Origin: CAZUHB01 sp964620445
GTDB lineage: Bacteria > Planctomycetota > B15-G4 > CAYZWU01
Direction of reading: 5' to 3'
Length of the DNA: 64,000 bases
Assembly (NCBI GenBank): GCA_964620445.1
Contig: CAZUHB010000006.1
Coordinates: 62,001 to 126,000, forward strand
Part shown: positions 27,915-37,082 of the stretch, one piece after another
Layout of the letters: each line of letters starts with the position of its first letter
Position numbering within the stretch: position 1 is the first letter of the stretch
Position numbers and translations under genes: made by a program
Notes under the pieces: model-generated
What the model was told of the DNA's origin: nothing
Seen by the model: the letters and a program-made list of their open reading frames with translations, nothing else
Databases searched by the model: none

Positions 27915-29015
27915 TCAGAAGCCGCAGCCCGACCGACCCTGTTTCTCGAGATAGCGCTGATGGTATTCCTCGGCCCGGTAGAAGGCCGCCGCCTCCCTGA
28001 TCTCGGTGACGACATCTCGCTCGAAGCGTCCCGATCCGTTCAAGGCTCCTCTGGCCTCGAGCGCCGCCTCTTGCTGCCCGCTCGTGTGGAAAAAGATCAC
28101 CGAGCGATACTGGGTGCCCACGTCGGGGCCTTGTCGATTGAGCGTGGTGGGATCGTGGATGGTCCAGAAGAGCTCGAGGAGTTCCTCGTAGGTCACGCGG
28201 CTCTCATCGTAGGTCACCTGCACCACCTCGGCATGTCCCGTGCTTCCTGTGCAGACATCGTGATAGGTGGGATCCTTCACCGTGCCGCCGGCGTATCCCA
28301 CCGCCGTGTCCACAACGCCCTCCTTTTTCCGGAAGGCGGCCTCCACGCCCCAGAAGCACCCCGCCCCGAAGGTGGCGACCTGAGTCCGCACGTCGTTCGA
28401 GAAAAGAGACGCATACCGGCCGTAACCCTCGGCGTCGAGGCGATCGACGGGAATGAACCGCAGCGCGGCCGAGTTGATGCAGTAGCGCAATCCCCCGGGC
28501 GCGGGCCCGTCGTCGAAGAGGTGCCCCAGGTGGGAGTCGCTTTGTGCCGCCCGCACCTCGGTCCGGACCATACCGTGGCTCCTGTCGATTTTCTCGACCA
28601 GATCCGTACCCTCGATCGGCGCCGTAAAGCTGGGCCAGCCACAGCCCGAGTCGAACTTGTCGAGAGACGAAAAGAGAGGCACGCCCGAGATCAGATCCAC
28701 GTAGATGCCGGGTTTCTTGTTGTCCCAGTACTCGTTGGCGAAGGGAGGCTCTGTCCCGTTCTGCCGGGTCACCGCGTATTGCTCCGGCGTGAGCCGTTTC
28801 TTTAGCTCCTCATCGCTCAACGGACCGTCCGCTCGGGCCGGCGCGGCGCGGTTGTTTTCTGCGGCATCTTTTTTCATCGTCGGTGGATCCTTTTCGATCG
28901 GCTGTGCCCGGTGACAGGCCCAGGATCCGATCGCCAGGGCGATCGAGGCGAGGATCAAGCCGGGCCAGACTCTTGAAATCAACGGTTGCGGGCAAGATGT
29001 TTTTCGAAGCGTCAC
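27915..29015 (-). CDS. msrAB: Lipoprotein MsrB-MsrA fusion, peptide methionine sulfoxide reductase
   Basis: Bifunctional enzyme that repairs both R- and S-methionine sulfoxide in exported proteins. The chosen start is the GTG at 29015, giving 366 residues; GGATGAG is just upstream and it gives a lipoprotein signal (VWPGLILASIALAIGSWAC). The open frame runs further upstream, but that part has no family content. The MsrB domain comes first, with GCGWPSF and catalytic Cys in LRYCINSAALRF. It lacks the zinc-binding CxxC pair, so it is of the zinc-free type. The MsrA domain follows with GAGCFWG, and a C-terminal GCGF probably supplies the resolving Cys. It is convergent with the TrmO-like gene. 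Confidence 0.92.
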   Translation of the reverse strand: MTLRKTSCPQPLISRVWPGLILASIALAIGSWACHRAQPIEKDPPTMKKDAAENNRAAPARADGPLSDEELKKRLTPEQYAVTRQNGTEPPFANEYWDNKKPGIYVDLISGVPLFSSLDKFDSGCGWPSFTAPIEGTDLVEKIDRSHGMVRTEVRAAQSDSHLGHLFDDGPAPGGLRYCINSAALRFIPVDRLDAEGYGRYASLFSNDVRTQVATFGAGCFWGVEAAFRKKEGVVDTAVGYAGGTVKDPTYHDVCTGSTGHAEVVQVTYDESRVTYEELLELFWTIHDPTTLNRQGPDVGTQYRSVIFFHTSGQQEAALEARGALNGSGRFERDVVTEIREAAAFYRAEEYHQRYLEKQGRSGCGF

Positions 29016-29088
29016 GGTCTCATCCAGTCGGTTCGGGTTGTTCGAACACGCTGCGTCCTTTCGATATCTCTCTTCGCCACACCTCTCA

Positions 29089-29117
29089 TGAATAGCCGAT
29101 CCAGACCGGATCTGCAA
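29089..29117 (-). promoter_or_regulatory. Candidate promoter for the msrAB gene
   Basis: On the minus strand TTGCAG (29112-29117) and TATTCA (29089-29094) are 17 bases apart, about 75 bases upstream of the GTG. Both boxes are moderate matches. The -35 box lies within an inverted repeat (ACCGGATC 29105-29112, GATCCGGT 29139-29146) that could be an operator. Confidence 0.3.
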
Positions 29118-29150
29118 ATCCGGGATCGGCACTTGCACGATCCGGTTTTC

Positions 29151-29161
29151 GGGGGGGGGGG
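29151..29161 (+). repeat. Run of eleven G residues in a divergent promoter region
   Basis: A homopolymeric G tract lies between the msrAB gene (leftward, start 29015) and the HEAT-repeat gene (rightward, start 29320). Apart from the C25 gaps it is one of the few non-coding stretches near 300 bases. Such tracts can change length by slippage and alter promoter spacing; they are also a common site of sequencing error. The rest of the 29016-29319 gap holds the candidate msrAB promoter and a TGGTATATC extended -10-like site near 29268. Confidence 0.6.
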
Positions 29162-29319
29162 TACCGATCCCGTCCAGAAAACTTTTTCTCGGGAAGGCTG
29201 TTTGAATAGCAGTCCCTGCTGCAAACGCCAGGATTTCCTTTTCCCGGTCCGGTCGGGGCACAAATGGTATATCATGGTCGATCGCGGTCGCAAGGCCGCA
29301 CAACTTGGGAGAGACTAAG

Positions 29320-30801
29320 ATGATCGAGCGATTCCGCGTTGCGCATTTTGTCCTTTTCGTTCTGATCCTGTGCGGTTCGGCCGGTCTGTCACAGGCCCTC
29401 CTCCACGCCCAGGGCCAGACCCGTGAACCGGCGAAAGCGATCCCACACAGCGACCAGGCCAAGATGATCGAGGACTTTCTCTCGGGTGCCCGTGAAAAGT
29501 ATGCGCTCCACCGCCGGAACGGGCTCGAATCTTTCGGCATGGAGATCAAGGTGTTCGGCGCGGCCGACAGCGCACCGGCTGGACGCGACAGGCGGGGCGG
29601 CGGCGGCCGGCGGGGGGGGAAGGAGTATCTCGAGTCCCTGGGGATCATGCAGGCCGCGGCCCGGGATTCGGTGGCCTACGAGTGGGAGAGCCCCGATGTC
29701 GAGGAGATTTCCGCCGGGGGGCAGCAGGGACGGGATCAGTCCCGTTCCACGGTTCAGAGCGCGCTTCGCGGCCTCTGGAAAGATATCGTGGCCGGATCCG
29801 TTTTTGCCGTTCTCGATGCTCGAGAGAGAACCATGGAGGGGACCGACGAGGGGATCGTGATCACCTGCTCTGGGGAGGACGGGTCGGAGGCAAAGGTCCT
29901 TTTCGATCCGGACAGTTTTCTCGTTCTCAGGGTGGAGCGCGGTGGCGATCGGGAGTCGGTGGTCGTTCCTTCCTACGCCCCGGTGAACGGCCTCTTTCGC
30001 CTCCAGGGCAAGATGGTCACTCGCGGGAGCCGCGGCGGTGATCAAAAGGAGAGTTCCTTTAGGTACGGCGGTTACCGCACGATCAGCGGATTCGATCTTC
30101 CCACCAGTCTGAGCGTCAATTTCGGCCGGGCCGAAATCGAGCTCCTCTTCAGGTACATCCACATCAACGGAAAGGGACCGGAAGGGGGCGAGATCGATCC
30201 CAAGGTGGTCAAGGCCGCGGCCAAGGAATTCGAGAAGCGCTACTCGAAGCTGAGCGATCCCGAGAAGATCGCGGCGATGAAAGAGCTCGTCCTTCTCGAT
30301 CACGATCTGGCCGCCCTGGCGATCGCCAAGAAGGGGCTTGCCGACAAGAGCCTGACCGTTCGCGCGAAGGCCGCCGAGATGCTCGGACGGATGGAGCGCC
30401 GGAACGTGGTCGCCCTTCTCGCCAAGGCGCTGAAACCGAACGAGGAGAATCTGGATGTCTACGTGGCCCTCGTCACCGCCCTCGGCCGGATCGGCGATCC
30501 GAAAGCGATTCCCCATCTGTCCAAGGATTTCTGGGGTTTCAAGGAACGGAGCGCGTCGATCCGCGCCGGGCAGGCCAAGATCGCGGCGCTCGGTATGATC
30601 CGGTCGAAGAAATCCGTCGATGCCCTCATCGACCTCTCCTACAAGTTCGGCCGCGGAAGGCAGGGCACGGGCCGTCTCGTGAATGATGCCGTGCAGGCGC
30701 TCCGGGCGCTCACCGGACAGGACTTCGGCCAGGAGCGGGACGACTGGAAGGACTGGTGGAAGAAGAACAAGGCCAAATTCAAGCTCGAGGAGGACAACTG
30801 A
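29320..30801 (+). CDS. Secreted HEAT-repeat protein
   Basis: 493 residues from the ATG at 29320, with GGGAGAG six bases upstream. A signal peptide (FVLFVLILCGSAGLSQALLHAQG) precedes an N-terminal region of about 270 residues that I do not recognise. It includes a Gly/Arg-rich patch (GRDRRGGGGRRGGK). The C-terminal half is alpha-helical with HEAT-like repeats (DKSLTVRAKAAEMLGRM; LVTALGRIGDPKAIPHL; ALGMIRSKKSVDALIDL), as in protein-binding scaffolds. The C-terminal end is DWKDWWKKNKAKF, a motif common at the ends of secreted HEAT proteins. The stop overlaps the ATG of the aldo/keto reductase gene, so the two are coupled. Function unknown. Confidence 0.72.
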   Translation: MIERFRVAHFVLFVLILCGSAGLSQALLHAQGQTREPAKAIPHSDQAKMIEDFLSGAREKYALHRRNGLESFGMEIKVFGAADSAPAGRDRRGGGGRRGGKEYLESLGIMQAAARDSVAYEWESPDVEEISAGGQQGRDQSRSTVQSALRGLWKDIVAGSVFAVLDARERTMEGTDEGIVITCSGEDGSEAKVLFDPDSFLVLRVERGGDRESVVVPSYAPVNGLFRLQGKMVTRGSRGGDQKESSFRYGGYRTISGFDLPTSLSVNFGRAEIELLFRYIHINGKGPEGGEIDPKVVKAAAKEFEKRYSKLSDPEKIAAMKELVLLDHDLAALAIAKKGLADKSLTVRAKAAEMLGRMERRNVVALLAKALKPNEENLDVYVALVTALGRIGDPKAIPHLSKDFWGFKERSASIRAGQAKIAALGMIRSKKSVDALIDLSYKFGRGRQGTGRLVNDAVQALRALTGQDFGQERDDWKDWWKKNKAKFKLEEDN

Positions 30802-31739
30802 TGAACTGCCCTGGGCGGAAGAAGACAATGATGGACGCCGTGTCGCGCAGAACGTTTGTCAAGCGGACCGTGCTGGGCGCATCGGCCCTTCTTGCCGGTT
30901 GCAGGCCGTACACGGACGAGCTCGAGCTCCCGAAGACGGCGGCCGACCGCGTGCCGCTCGGGTCGAGCGGTGTGCACGTCCCACGTGTGGCAATGGGTAC
31001 GGGCACCCACGGATGGAAAAAGGCGTCCGACCAGACCCGCCTGGGGAAGGAGGCCTTCGCGCGGCTCGTGGCGCGCGGCCAGGAACGCGGTTCGGCCTTT
31101 GTCGACGCGGCCGATCTGTACGGATCCCACGCCTTTGTCCACCACGCCCTCGAGAGCGGAGCCATCCAGCGCGACAAGGTGGCGATCCTGAGCAAGATCT
31201 GGTTCTCCGAGGCGCCCGAAATGACGCCCACCGACAGGGCCAAGCCCGAGGTGGAGCGCTTCTTGAAGGAGATGGGAGTCGATGAGATCGACCTTTGCCT
31301 GATTCACTGCGTGCAGGACAAGGCCTGGCCCGAGCAGCTCGAGAGGATGCGCGACGAGCTCTCCGAGCTCAAGGAGAAGGGTGCGGTGCGCGCCGTGGGA
31401 TGCTCATGCCACACCCACGCCGCTCTCGCGCGGGCCGCCGAACATCCCTGGGTCGACGTGATCCTCGCGCGCATCAATCCCGGCCACAAGCGTATGGATG
31501 CCGATGCCGACACCGAAACGGTCGCCGCCACCCTCAAACGCGCCCGCGCCAACGGGAAGGGCGTGATCGGCATGAAGATCTTCGGCTGCGGCGACTTTGC
31601 GTCCGCCGAGCAGCGCGACAGGTCACTCAGGTACGCTCTCAACGAGGGCCTGGTCGACGCCATGACGATCGGTTTCACCGCTCCCGAACAGATCGACGAC
31701 ACCATGGACAACATCGACCGGATCCTCGGCGCCGGTTAG
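30801..31739 (+). CDS. Tat-signal aldo/keto reductase
   Basis: NAD(P)-dependent oxidoreductase of the aldo/keto reductase superfamily, 312 residues from an ATG that overlaps the upstream stop and has GAGGAGG at 30787-30793. The N-terminus carries a twin-arginine motif, SRRTFVKR, and a hydrophobic core ending in LLAGC, so it is probably an exported lipoprotein. The catalytic tetrad is visible: Asp and Tyr in DAADLYGS, Lys in ILSK, His in LIHC. Predicted TIM-barrel positions follow the family. Coupling to a secreted HEAT-repeat protein is unusual, and the substrate is unknown. Export would need the cofactor to fold in the cytoplasm first, which Tat allows. Confidence 0.85.
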   Translation: MNCPGRKKTMMDAVSRRTFVKRTVLGASALLAGCRPYTDELELPKTAADRVPLGSSGVHVPRVAMGTGTHGWKKASDQTRLGKEAFARLVARGQERGSAFVDAADLYGSHAFVHHALESGAIQRDKVAILSKIWFSEAPEMTPTDRAKPEVERFLKEMGVDEIDLCLIHCVQDKAWPEQLERMRDELSELKEKGAVRAVGCSCHTHAALARAAEHPWVDVILARINPGHKRMDADADTETVAATLKRARANGKGVIGMKIFGCGDFASAEQRDRSLRYALNEGLVDAMTIGFTAPEQIDDTMDNIDRILGAG

Positions 31740-31762
31740 ATGCCTGCCAGGTTCCTTCCATG

Positions 31763-34700
31763 TCAATCGATGGTCACCGTGATCTCGTCTTGATAGGTGC
31801 CCTCGTAGATGTTGTTCAGAGCATCGACAGCAAAGAAGAACTTCCACGTTCCCGCCGGGAGCGTGGCCTGGCCGACCTGGTAGTCGGTGAGCGGCACGAG
31901 GTCGTAGGCGATCGCCCGTTTGGGGAACGACGAGTATCTCCATGTGCCCGGGTAACGCCACCAGTAGTCGTGGACTCCATTCATCTCCGCGTTGATCCAG
32001 TAGTCGTGGGTCACGCCGGCCTGGTTGCCCGGATCGAGAGAGATCGTGATCGTCAGTTCCGTGGGATATGAAACCGAGAAATCGTCGTCCTCGCCGTTCA
32101 CCTTGATGTCCGGTACGGGGTCGCCCAGCTCGTAGGTGAAACCGTTGTTGAGGGTGTCGGAACCGAAATCGTTTGTCACCGTCACATCGACCGATCCTTC
32201 GCTGTGGGCGGGGGTGGTGCAGGTGATCGTGGTCGCGTTGACCACGACCACGTCCGTGGCCGCCTCCGTGTCGAAGGTGACCGCTGTCGTTCCCACGGTG
32301 GTGAAGTCGCTGCCCGTGATGGTCACCGCCGTTCCGCCCGCCTGGGGGCCGCTGTCAGGCGCGATCGTCGCGATCGCCGGAGCGTTGTGGTAGGTGAAAC
32401 AACCGGCCAGCGTGTCCGAGCCGTTCGAGTTGGTCACTTCCACGTCGACCAATCCGGCAACCTGTGCCGGGGTGTCGCAGGTGATCGTATTGGGATCGAC
32501 GACCACGACGTTCGACGCGGCCGCGCCGTCGAAGTAGACGTCCGTATCAGCCGAGTCGGTAAAGTTGTCGCCCTCGATCGTCACCGCGGTCCCGCCGGCA
32601 GCGGGGCCGTGCTCGGGATCGATCGTGCTGACCACCGGCGAGAGGTTGTAAGTGAATCCGCTGCCGAGCGTGTCGGTGCCGAAGTCGTTCGTCACGACAA
32701 CGTCGACCGTGCCGGCAACCTGTGCGGGCGTGTAGCAGGTCATCGTGGTCGAGTTCACGAAGGTGATGCCTGTCGCGTTCGCGCCGCCGAAGGTCACCGT
32801 GGTGGTCCCCACAGAGGTGAAGTCGCTGCCCGAGATCGTGACGAGCGTTCCGCCCGCCGTTGGGCCGTTGTCCGGATCGACGTCGGCGATGCTGGGCGGA
32901 TTGTGATAGGTGAAGCAGCCGGGCAGGGTGTCGGAGCCGTTCGAATTGACCACCTCCACGCCAACCGTTCCGGCCGCATGACCGGGCGTGTCGCAGGTGA
33001 TTGTCGTCGAATTCACGACGACCACGTTGGCGGCCGCATCTCCATCGAAGTAGACGTCGGTGTCAGCCGTCGATGTGAAGGCCGCGCCCGAGATGGTCAC
33101 CGGCAGGCCGCCGAAGATCGAACCGTGTTCGGGATCGATCGAGTTGACCACCGGTGCGCCGTTGTAGGTGAACCCGCTGTAGAGCGTATCGGAACCGAAG
33201 TCGTTGGTCACGACCACGTTCACGGCGCCCGCGCCGTGGGCGGGGGTGGTGCAGGTGATCGTGGACGCGTTGACCACGACCACGTTCGAAGCCGCGCTTC
33301 CGCCGAAGGTCACCGTGGTCGTGCCGATGGCGGAGAAATCGCTCCCGCTGATCGTCACGGCCGTTCCGCCGCTCTCGGGACCGTTGTCCGGATCGACGTC
33401 GAAGATGCTCGGCGCGTTGTGATAGGTGAAGGCTCCGGGGAGTGTGTCCGAGCCGAAGGAATTGGTCACTTCCACGTCCACGCTTCCGGCCGAGTGGCCC
33501 GGCGTGGTGCAGGTGATCGTGGTGGAGTTGACCACGACCACGTTCGAGGCGGCGCTTCCGCCGAAGTAGACGTCGGTGTCGCCCGAGGAGGTGAAGTCGC
33601 TTCCGTGGACGGTCACGCTCGTGCCGCCCGCCGCCGGGCCGTTCACCGGATCGATCCACGAGATCACCGGCGGATTGTGGTAAGCGAAACCGTTATTCAG
33701 CGTGTCGGTGCCGAAGTCGTTCGACACTTCCACGTCCACGCTTCCGGCCGAGTGGGCGGGCGTGGTGCAGGTGATCGTCGTGGCGTTGACGACGGTGACG
33801 CCTGACGCCGCTGTTCCGCCGAAGGTCACGGTCGTCGATCCCACGGTGGTGAAGTCGCTGCCCGTGATGGTGGCGAATGTGCCTCCGCCGACCGGTCCCT
33901 CGTCCGGGTCGACGCCGGAGATCGACGGCGCGTTGTGATAGGTGAACGCGCTCGGCAGGGTGTCGGAACCGTTCGAGTTGGTCACCTCCACATCCACCGC
34001 GCCGGCCGCGTGGGCGGGCGTGGTGCAGGTGATCGTCGACTGATCGACGACCACCACATCGGAAGCGGCCGCGCCGCCGAAGTCGACGTCCGTGTCGGCC
34101 GAGGTGGTGAAGTCGCTGCCGTAGATCGTGACAGCCGTTCCCCCTACGGCCGGGCCGTTCGTGGGATCGATCGACGTGATGTCAGGGGCGTTGTTGAATC
34201 TGAAGCCGTTGTTGAGCGTGTCCGAGCCGAAGTCGTTGGTCACGGCCACGTCCACGTCGCCGCCGCCGTGGGCGGGGGTGGTGCAGGTGATCGTTGTCGT
34301 GTTGACCACGGTCACATCGGACGCTGCCGCGCCGCCGAAGGTCACCGTCGTGCTTCCCGCCGTGGTGAAATCGCTTCCCGTGATCGTGACCGCCGTGCCG
34401 CCGGCCGCTGGGCCGTTGTCCGGATCGACGTCGCTGATCGACGGGGCGTCGTGATAGGTGAACGCATTGGGCGCCGTGTCGAAACCGTTCGAGTTGGCCA
34501 CCTCCACGTCCACCGCGCCGGCCGCGTGAGCGGGCGTGTCGCAGGTGATGGTGGAGGAGTCGACGACCACCACGCTCGACGCCGCCGTTCCGCCGAAGTA
34601 GACGTCGGTGTCGGCCGTGTTGGTGAAATTGCTCCCCGTGATCGTGACCGCTGTTCCGCCCGCCACGCCCCCGTCCTCGGGAGTGACGTCGGTGATCACG

Positions 34701-36709
34701 GGCGGGCTGTTCGCATCGACGGTGACCGTTGCCTCGTAGGGGAGGTGGTTCTGGGCCGTGATGGTGAGCAGCAGCGTCCCGGCGGTCACGGGATCGATGG
34801 TGAAGCTCGCGTTGCCCGACGAGTTGGTCGTGTCGTAGTCGTAGACCTCGGTGTCCTTCCAGACGCAGACGAGTGCGCCCTGGAGGTTCGAGCCGCCCGA
34901 CTTGACGTTGACGCTGTAGCTCTGGCTGCCCGTGTTGATCGGGTCGTCGTGGGTCACGGACAAGCTGTCCGGATCGTCGGTCCAGAGGGGCATGGCCGGG
35001 TCGCCGAGCAGGTTGAGCTCGGTGAAGATGTACTGGTAGTACTCGTCAGAGGGGTAGTAGTCGTTCTTGTGTTCTTTGAGCGTGTCGCCCACGTGATAGT
35101 CGTTGTCGGTGAAGAGCACGTGCCACCAGCGGATCTCGTAGAGGGAGGAGTAGAGGTCCCAGTAACCCACCGCGTACCAGCCGTAGCGCGTGTTGCCCGT
35201 GAAGGAGACGCCGGCATTCCCGGGCCTCCGCATGAAGGTCTCGGACAAGCTCTCCGTGTAATCCCAGGCGCTGGCCAAACACCCCAGGGTGTAGAAGTTC
35301 ATCAGCTTCCACCCGTTGTTGAGGGCATTGACATGGCCCGAGTCCATGAGATCGCTGTGGTTCACGTACCCCATGCCCCAGACGCTGTAGTTGCAGTGGT
35401 CGATATGGTTGACCAGGTTGGGGCCGTCGTTCATGTAGTCGATCGTATCGCCCAGGTGGCTGCCGCCCTCGCTGTCGTACTCCCTGCTGAAGTCGATATA
35501 GGAGGGGATGTAGTTGTTGTCGATGTAGATCTTCGTGTCCTCGCCGTCGGTGGAGGAGTCGAGATCGAATCCGAGAAAGAGCACCGTCTTTCCATAGTTG
35601 CTCACGACAGGCGTCCGCTCGTAGTAGAACACCTTGTCGATGAAGTCGTCGATGTGGGTCGAACTCCTCACCGTGGCGCGGCCCACGCTCACGTCGGCCA
35701 CCCAGTCGCCGCTCGATCCGTCCAGGTCGGAGTAGAAGGTGTCGTTGGGAACGTCCTCGCCGAGAAGGTAGCGCTCGTGGTAAGGGATGCGCGATGACGT
35801 GGTCCCGCCGTCGGCGCCGAGCAGGAAGAACCGCGCGCCCCACGTGGTGTGGGCGTCGTCGACGAAATTCCTGATCCTTTCCCGGCTGTTGCCCGAGTAG
35901 TTCGCGTCGATGTACTCCCTCGTGATGATGATGCTGGGACAGCCCTTCTGCGTGCGCCAGTCGGCCAGAGGGGCCCAGTCGCTCTCGTAGGTCTGGGGCG
36001 TGATGATCACGTGCTCGTACTGGCCCGAGGGAAGGGCCCGGCTCTTCGACCCCGCGAAGGAGGGGATGATCACATCGGAGGGATTGACCGCTTTTTCCTT
36101 CAAGAGGGTTTCGTAGTGGTCTCTGCCTGTCTTCGAGAGGTTGACCGTCTTCTGTTCGGTCTGATTCGAGGCGTCGATCCACTCCACTCTGAACTCGATC
36201 AGCGTGGCGAGCTTCAGTTGTCCCGACACGGGATTGTACTGCACCGGGTGGAGCGCGATCTTGGCAAACCGCTGGCCCACCATTTTCCAGCCGCCGATTC
36301 GGGTGGCGAGATCTCCCGGGTAAAAGGCATCGTTCCCGTAGATCGCACCATCCTTCACGAAGGGATTCTCTTCCTTGTCCTTGCCCGACGTGATCCGCGG
36401 CTGCGTGAGCGGCGCCACGTCGAAGGTGCCGTCCAGATCGACCGTCTCGTACCGCACGATCGAAACCTGTTGCACCAGCGCGGTCCACGGAATGGCCACA
36501 TCGAACTGTACAACCGGAAGGGCCGGCGCACCCACGGGGCCCGAGGGCACACCGTCCTTGAGCACGACGAAATCGAGGCCGTGCCGTTGTGTAACGGTCA
36601 GATCGTCGGATGTGAAGGTGATCGTTTTGGTGTACTCCCCAGCAAAGAGGGAGCCGCACAGGACCAAGACTAGGGCTGGAAGAAGGAGCGCTGATTCGGT
36701 TAAACGCAT
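31763..36709 (-). CDS. Large secreted C25 (gingipain-like) peptidase with ten IPT/TIG domains and C-terminal module
   Basis: Exported protein of 1648 residues. The start is the ATG at 36709 with AGGAGGT seven bases upstream; the frame extends further but without a signal. A signal peptide (LLLPALVLVLCGSLFAG) is followed by a propeptide region, then a C25 catalytic domain (about residues 230-590) with probable His438 in DHCNYSVWG and Cys477 in LGCLASAW, then an Ig-like domain. Ten IPT/TIG domains of about 86 residues follow. They alternate between a form with DTDVYFGG and a form with TTVTFGG. The last ~115 residues are the same module as on the other C25 protein and the hexahaem cytochrome (PDIKVNG to EITVTID). 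It is probably a surface protease or adhesin. No type IX sorting domain is seen. Confidence 0.88.
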   Translation of the reverse strand: MRLTESALLLPALVLVLCGSLFAGEYTKTITFTSDDLTVTQRHGLDFVVLKDGVPSGPVGAPALPVVQFDVAIPWTALVQQVSIVRYETVDLDGTFDVAPLTQPRITSGKDKEENPFVKDGAIYGNDAFYPGDLATRIGGWKMVGQRFAKIALHPVQYNPVSGQLKLATLIEFRVEWIDASNQTEQKTVNLSKTGRDHYETLLKEKAVNPSDVIIPSFAGSKSRALPSGQYEHVIITPQTYESDWAPLADWRTQKGCPSIIITREYIDANYSGNSRERIRNFVDDAHTTWGARFFLLGADGGTTSSRIPYHERYLLGEDVPNDTFYSDLDGSSGDWVADVSVGRATVRSSTHIDDFIDKVFYYERTPVVSNYGKTVLFLGFDLDSSTDGEDTKIYIDNNYIPSYIDFSREYDSEGGSHLGDTIDYMNDGPNLVNHIDHCNYSVWGMGYVNHSDLMDSGHVNALNNGWKLMNFYTLGCLASAWDYTESLSETFMRRPGNAGVSFTGNTRYGWYAVGYWDLYSSLYEIRWWHVLFTDNDYHVGDTLKEHKNDYYPSDEYYQYIFTELNLLGDPAMPLWTDDPDSLSVTHDDPINTGSQSYSVNVKSGGSNLQGALVCVWKDTEVYDYDTTNSSGNASFTIDPVTAGTLLLTITAQNHLPYEATVTVDANSPPVITDVTPEDGGVAGGTAVTITGSNFTNTADTDVYFGGTAASSVVVVDSSTITCDTPAHAAGAVDVEVANSNGFDTAPNAFTYHDAPSISDVDPDNGPAAGGTAVTITGSDFTTAGSTTVTFGGAAASDVTVVNTTTITCTTPAHGGGDVDVAVTNDFGSDTLNNGFRFNNAPDITSIDPTNGPAVGGTAVTIYGSDFTTSADTDVDFGGAAASDVVVVDQSTITCTTPAHAAGAVDVEVTNSNGSDTLPSAFTYHNAPSISGVDPDEGPVGGGTFATITGSDFTTVGSTTVTFGGTAASGVTVVNATTITCTTPAHSAGSVDVEVSNDFGTDTLNNGFAYHNPPVISWIDPVNGPAAGGTSVTVHGSDFTSSGDTDVYFGGSAASNVVVVNSTTITCTTPGHSAGSVDVEVTNSFGSDTLPGAFTYHNAPSIFDVDPDNGPESGGTAVTISGSDFSAIGTTTVTFGGSAASNVVVVNASTITCTTPAHGAGAVNVVVTNDFGSDTLYSGFTYNGAPVVNSIDPEHGSIFGGLPVTISGAAFTSTADTDVYFDGDAAANVVVVNSTTITCDTPGHAAGTVGVEVVNSNGSDTLPGCFTYHNPPSIADVDPDNGPTAGGTLVTISGSDFTSVGTTTVTFGGANATGITFVNSTTMTCYTPAQVAGTVDVVVTNDFGTDTLGSGFTYNLSPVVSTIDPEHGPAAGGTAVTIEGDNFTDSADTDVYFDGAAASNVVVVDPNTITCDTPAQVAGLVDVEVTNSNGSDTLAGCFTYHNAPAIATIAPDSGPQAGGTAVTITGSDFTTVGTTAVTFDTEAATDVVVVNATTITCTTPAHSEGSVDVTVTNDFGSDTLNNGFTYELGDPVPDIKVNGEDDDFSVSYPTELTITISLDPGNQAGVTHDYWINAEMNGVHDYWWRYPGTWRYSSFPKRAIAYDLVPLTDYQVGQATLPAGTWKFFFAVDALNNIYEGTYQDEITVTID
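32120..34710 (-). repeat. Five tandem two-domain IPT units within the C25 protein gene
   Basis: About 2.6 kb of internal DNA repeat encodes ten IPT/TIG domains, approximately 259 bases each. Odd and even domains form two sequence classes, so the repeat unit is a pair of about 520 bases and five pairs are present. The last two odd-numbered units are more similar to each other than to the first, for example both carry AGCFTYHN or PGCFTYHN, which suggests recent local duplication or gene conversion. Confidence 0.85.
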
Positions 36710-37082
36710 CGGAGTACCTCCTGAATCGGCAACGGTCAATATCAAAAAATTGGAGAGTTCAAAGAGCTGTATGGAATTTCGTCCGAGCCTGTGCTCACCT
36801 CGGCTTTCGGCTGGAAGACAAACGGCGAAGAAAGCGCCCCCTTTTCCATAGGAAGGGACAAGAAAACGGCTCGGTCCGGACAAAACAGCATAGGGTTATT
36901 AGGCGATAAATGCGGTATCAAAGTATACTTATCTTTGAAGTATTGTCAAGGATAGTTTGATGGGTATCCGAGATAGTGGGCCGGAGACGGCGATAAACTT
37001 CGCCGATGGACCCGAGAGGGGCCTGGCGAGCCGCCCGGCCTCAGCGCGCTCGAACCATGCCGCGGCCGCCGACCGGCCGGAA
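36710..37082. other. Intergenic gap upstream of the IPT-repeat peptidase gene
   Basis: No gene is visible. The gap is AT-rich in the middle and holds the promoter of the C25 gene, leaving an untranslated leader of roughly 200 bases. The beta-helix gene upstream on the same strand ends at 37083, and I see no strong terminator hairpin after it. Confidence 0.4.
36922..36949 (-). promoter_or_regulatory. Near-consensus sigma70 promoter for the IPT-repeat C25 gene
   Basis: On the minus strand TTGACA (36944-36949) and TATACT (36922-36927) are separated by 16 bases. The -35 box is perfect and the -10 box differs by one base. It reads towards the peptidase start at 36709. Confidence 0.65.

Noticed and set aside
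32120..34710. CRISPR array or satellite DNA
   Set aside because: The periodicity is explained by ten translated IPT domains of about 86 residues; spacer-repeat structure is absent.
33935..35797. Open frame of 620 codons on the + strand over the IPT-repeat C25 gene
   Set aside because: It is antisense to a repeat-rich gene with signal peptide and catalytic residues on the minus strand. The apparent protein is a low-complexity Val/Gly/Arg/Asp sequence.
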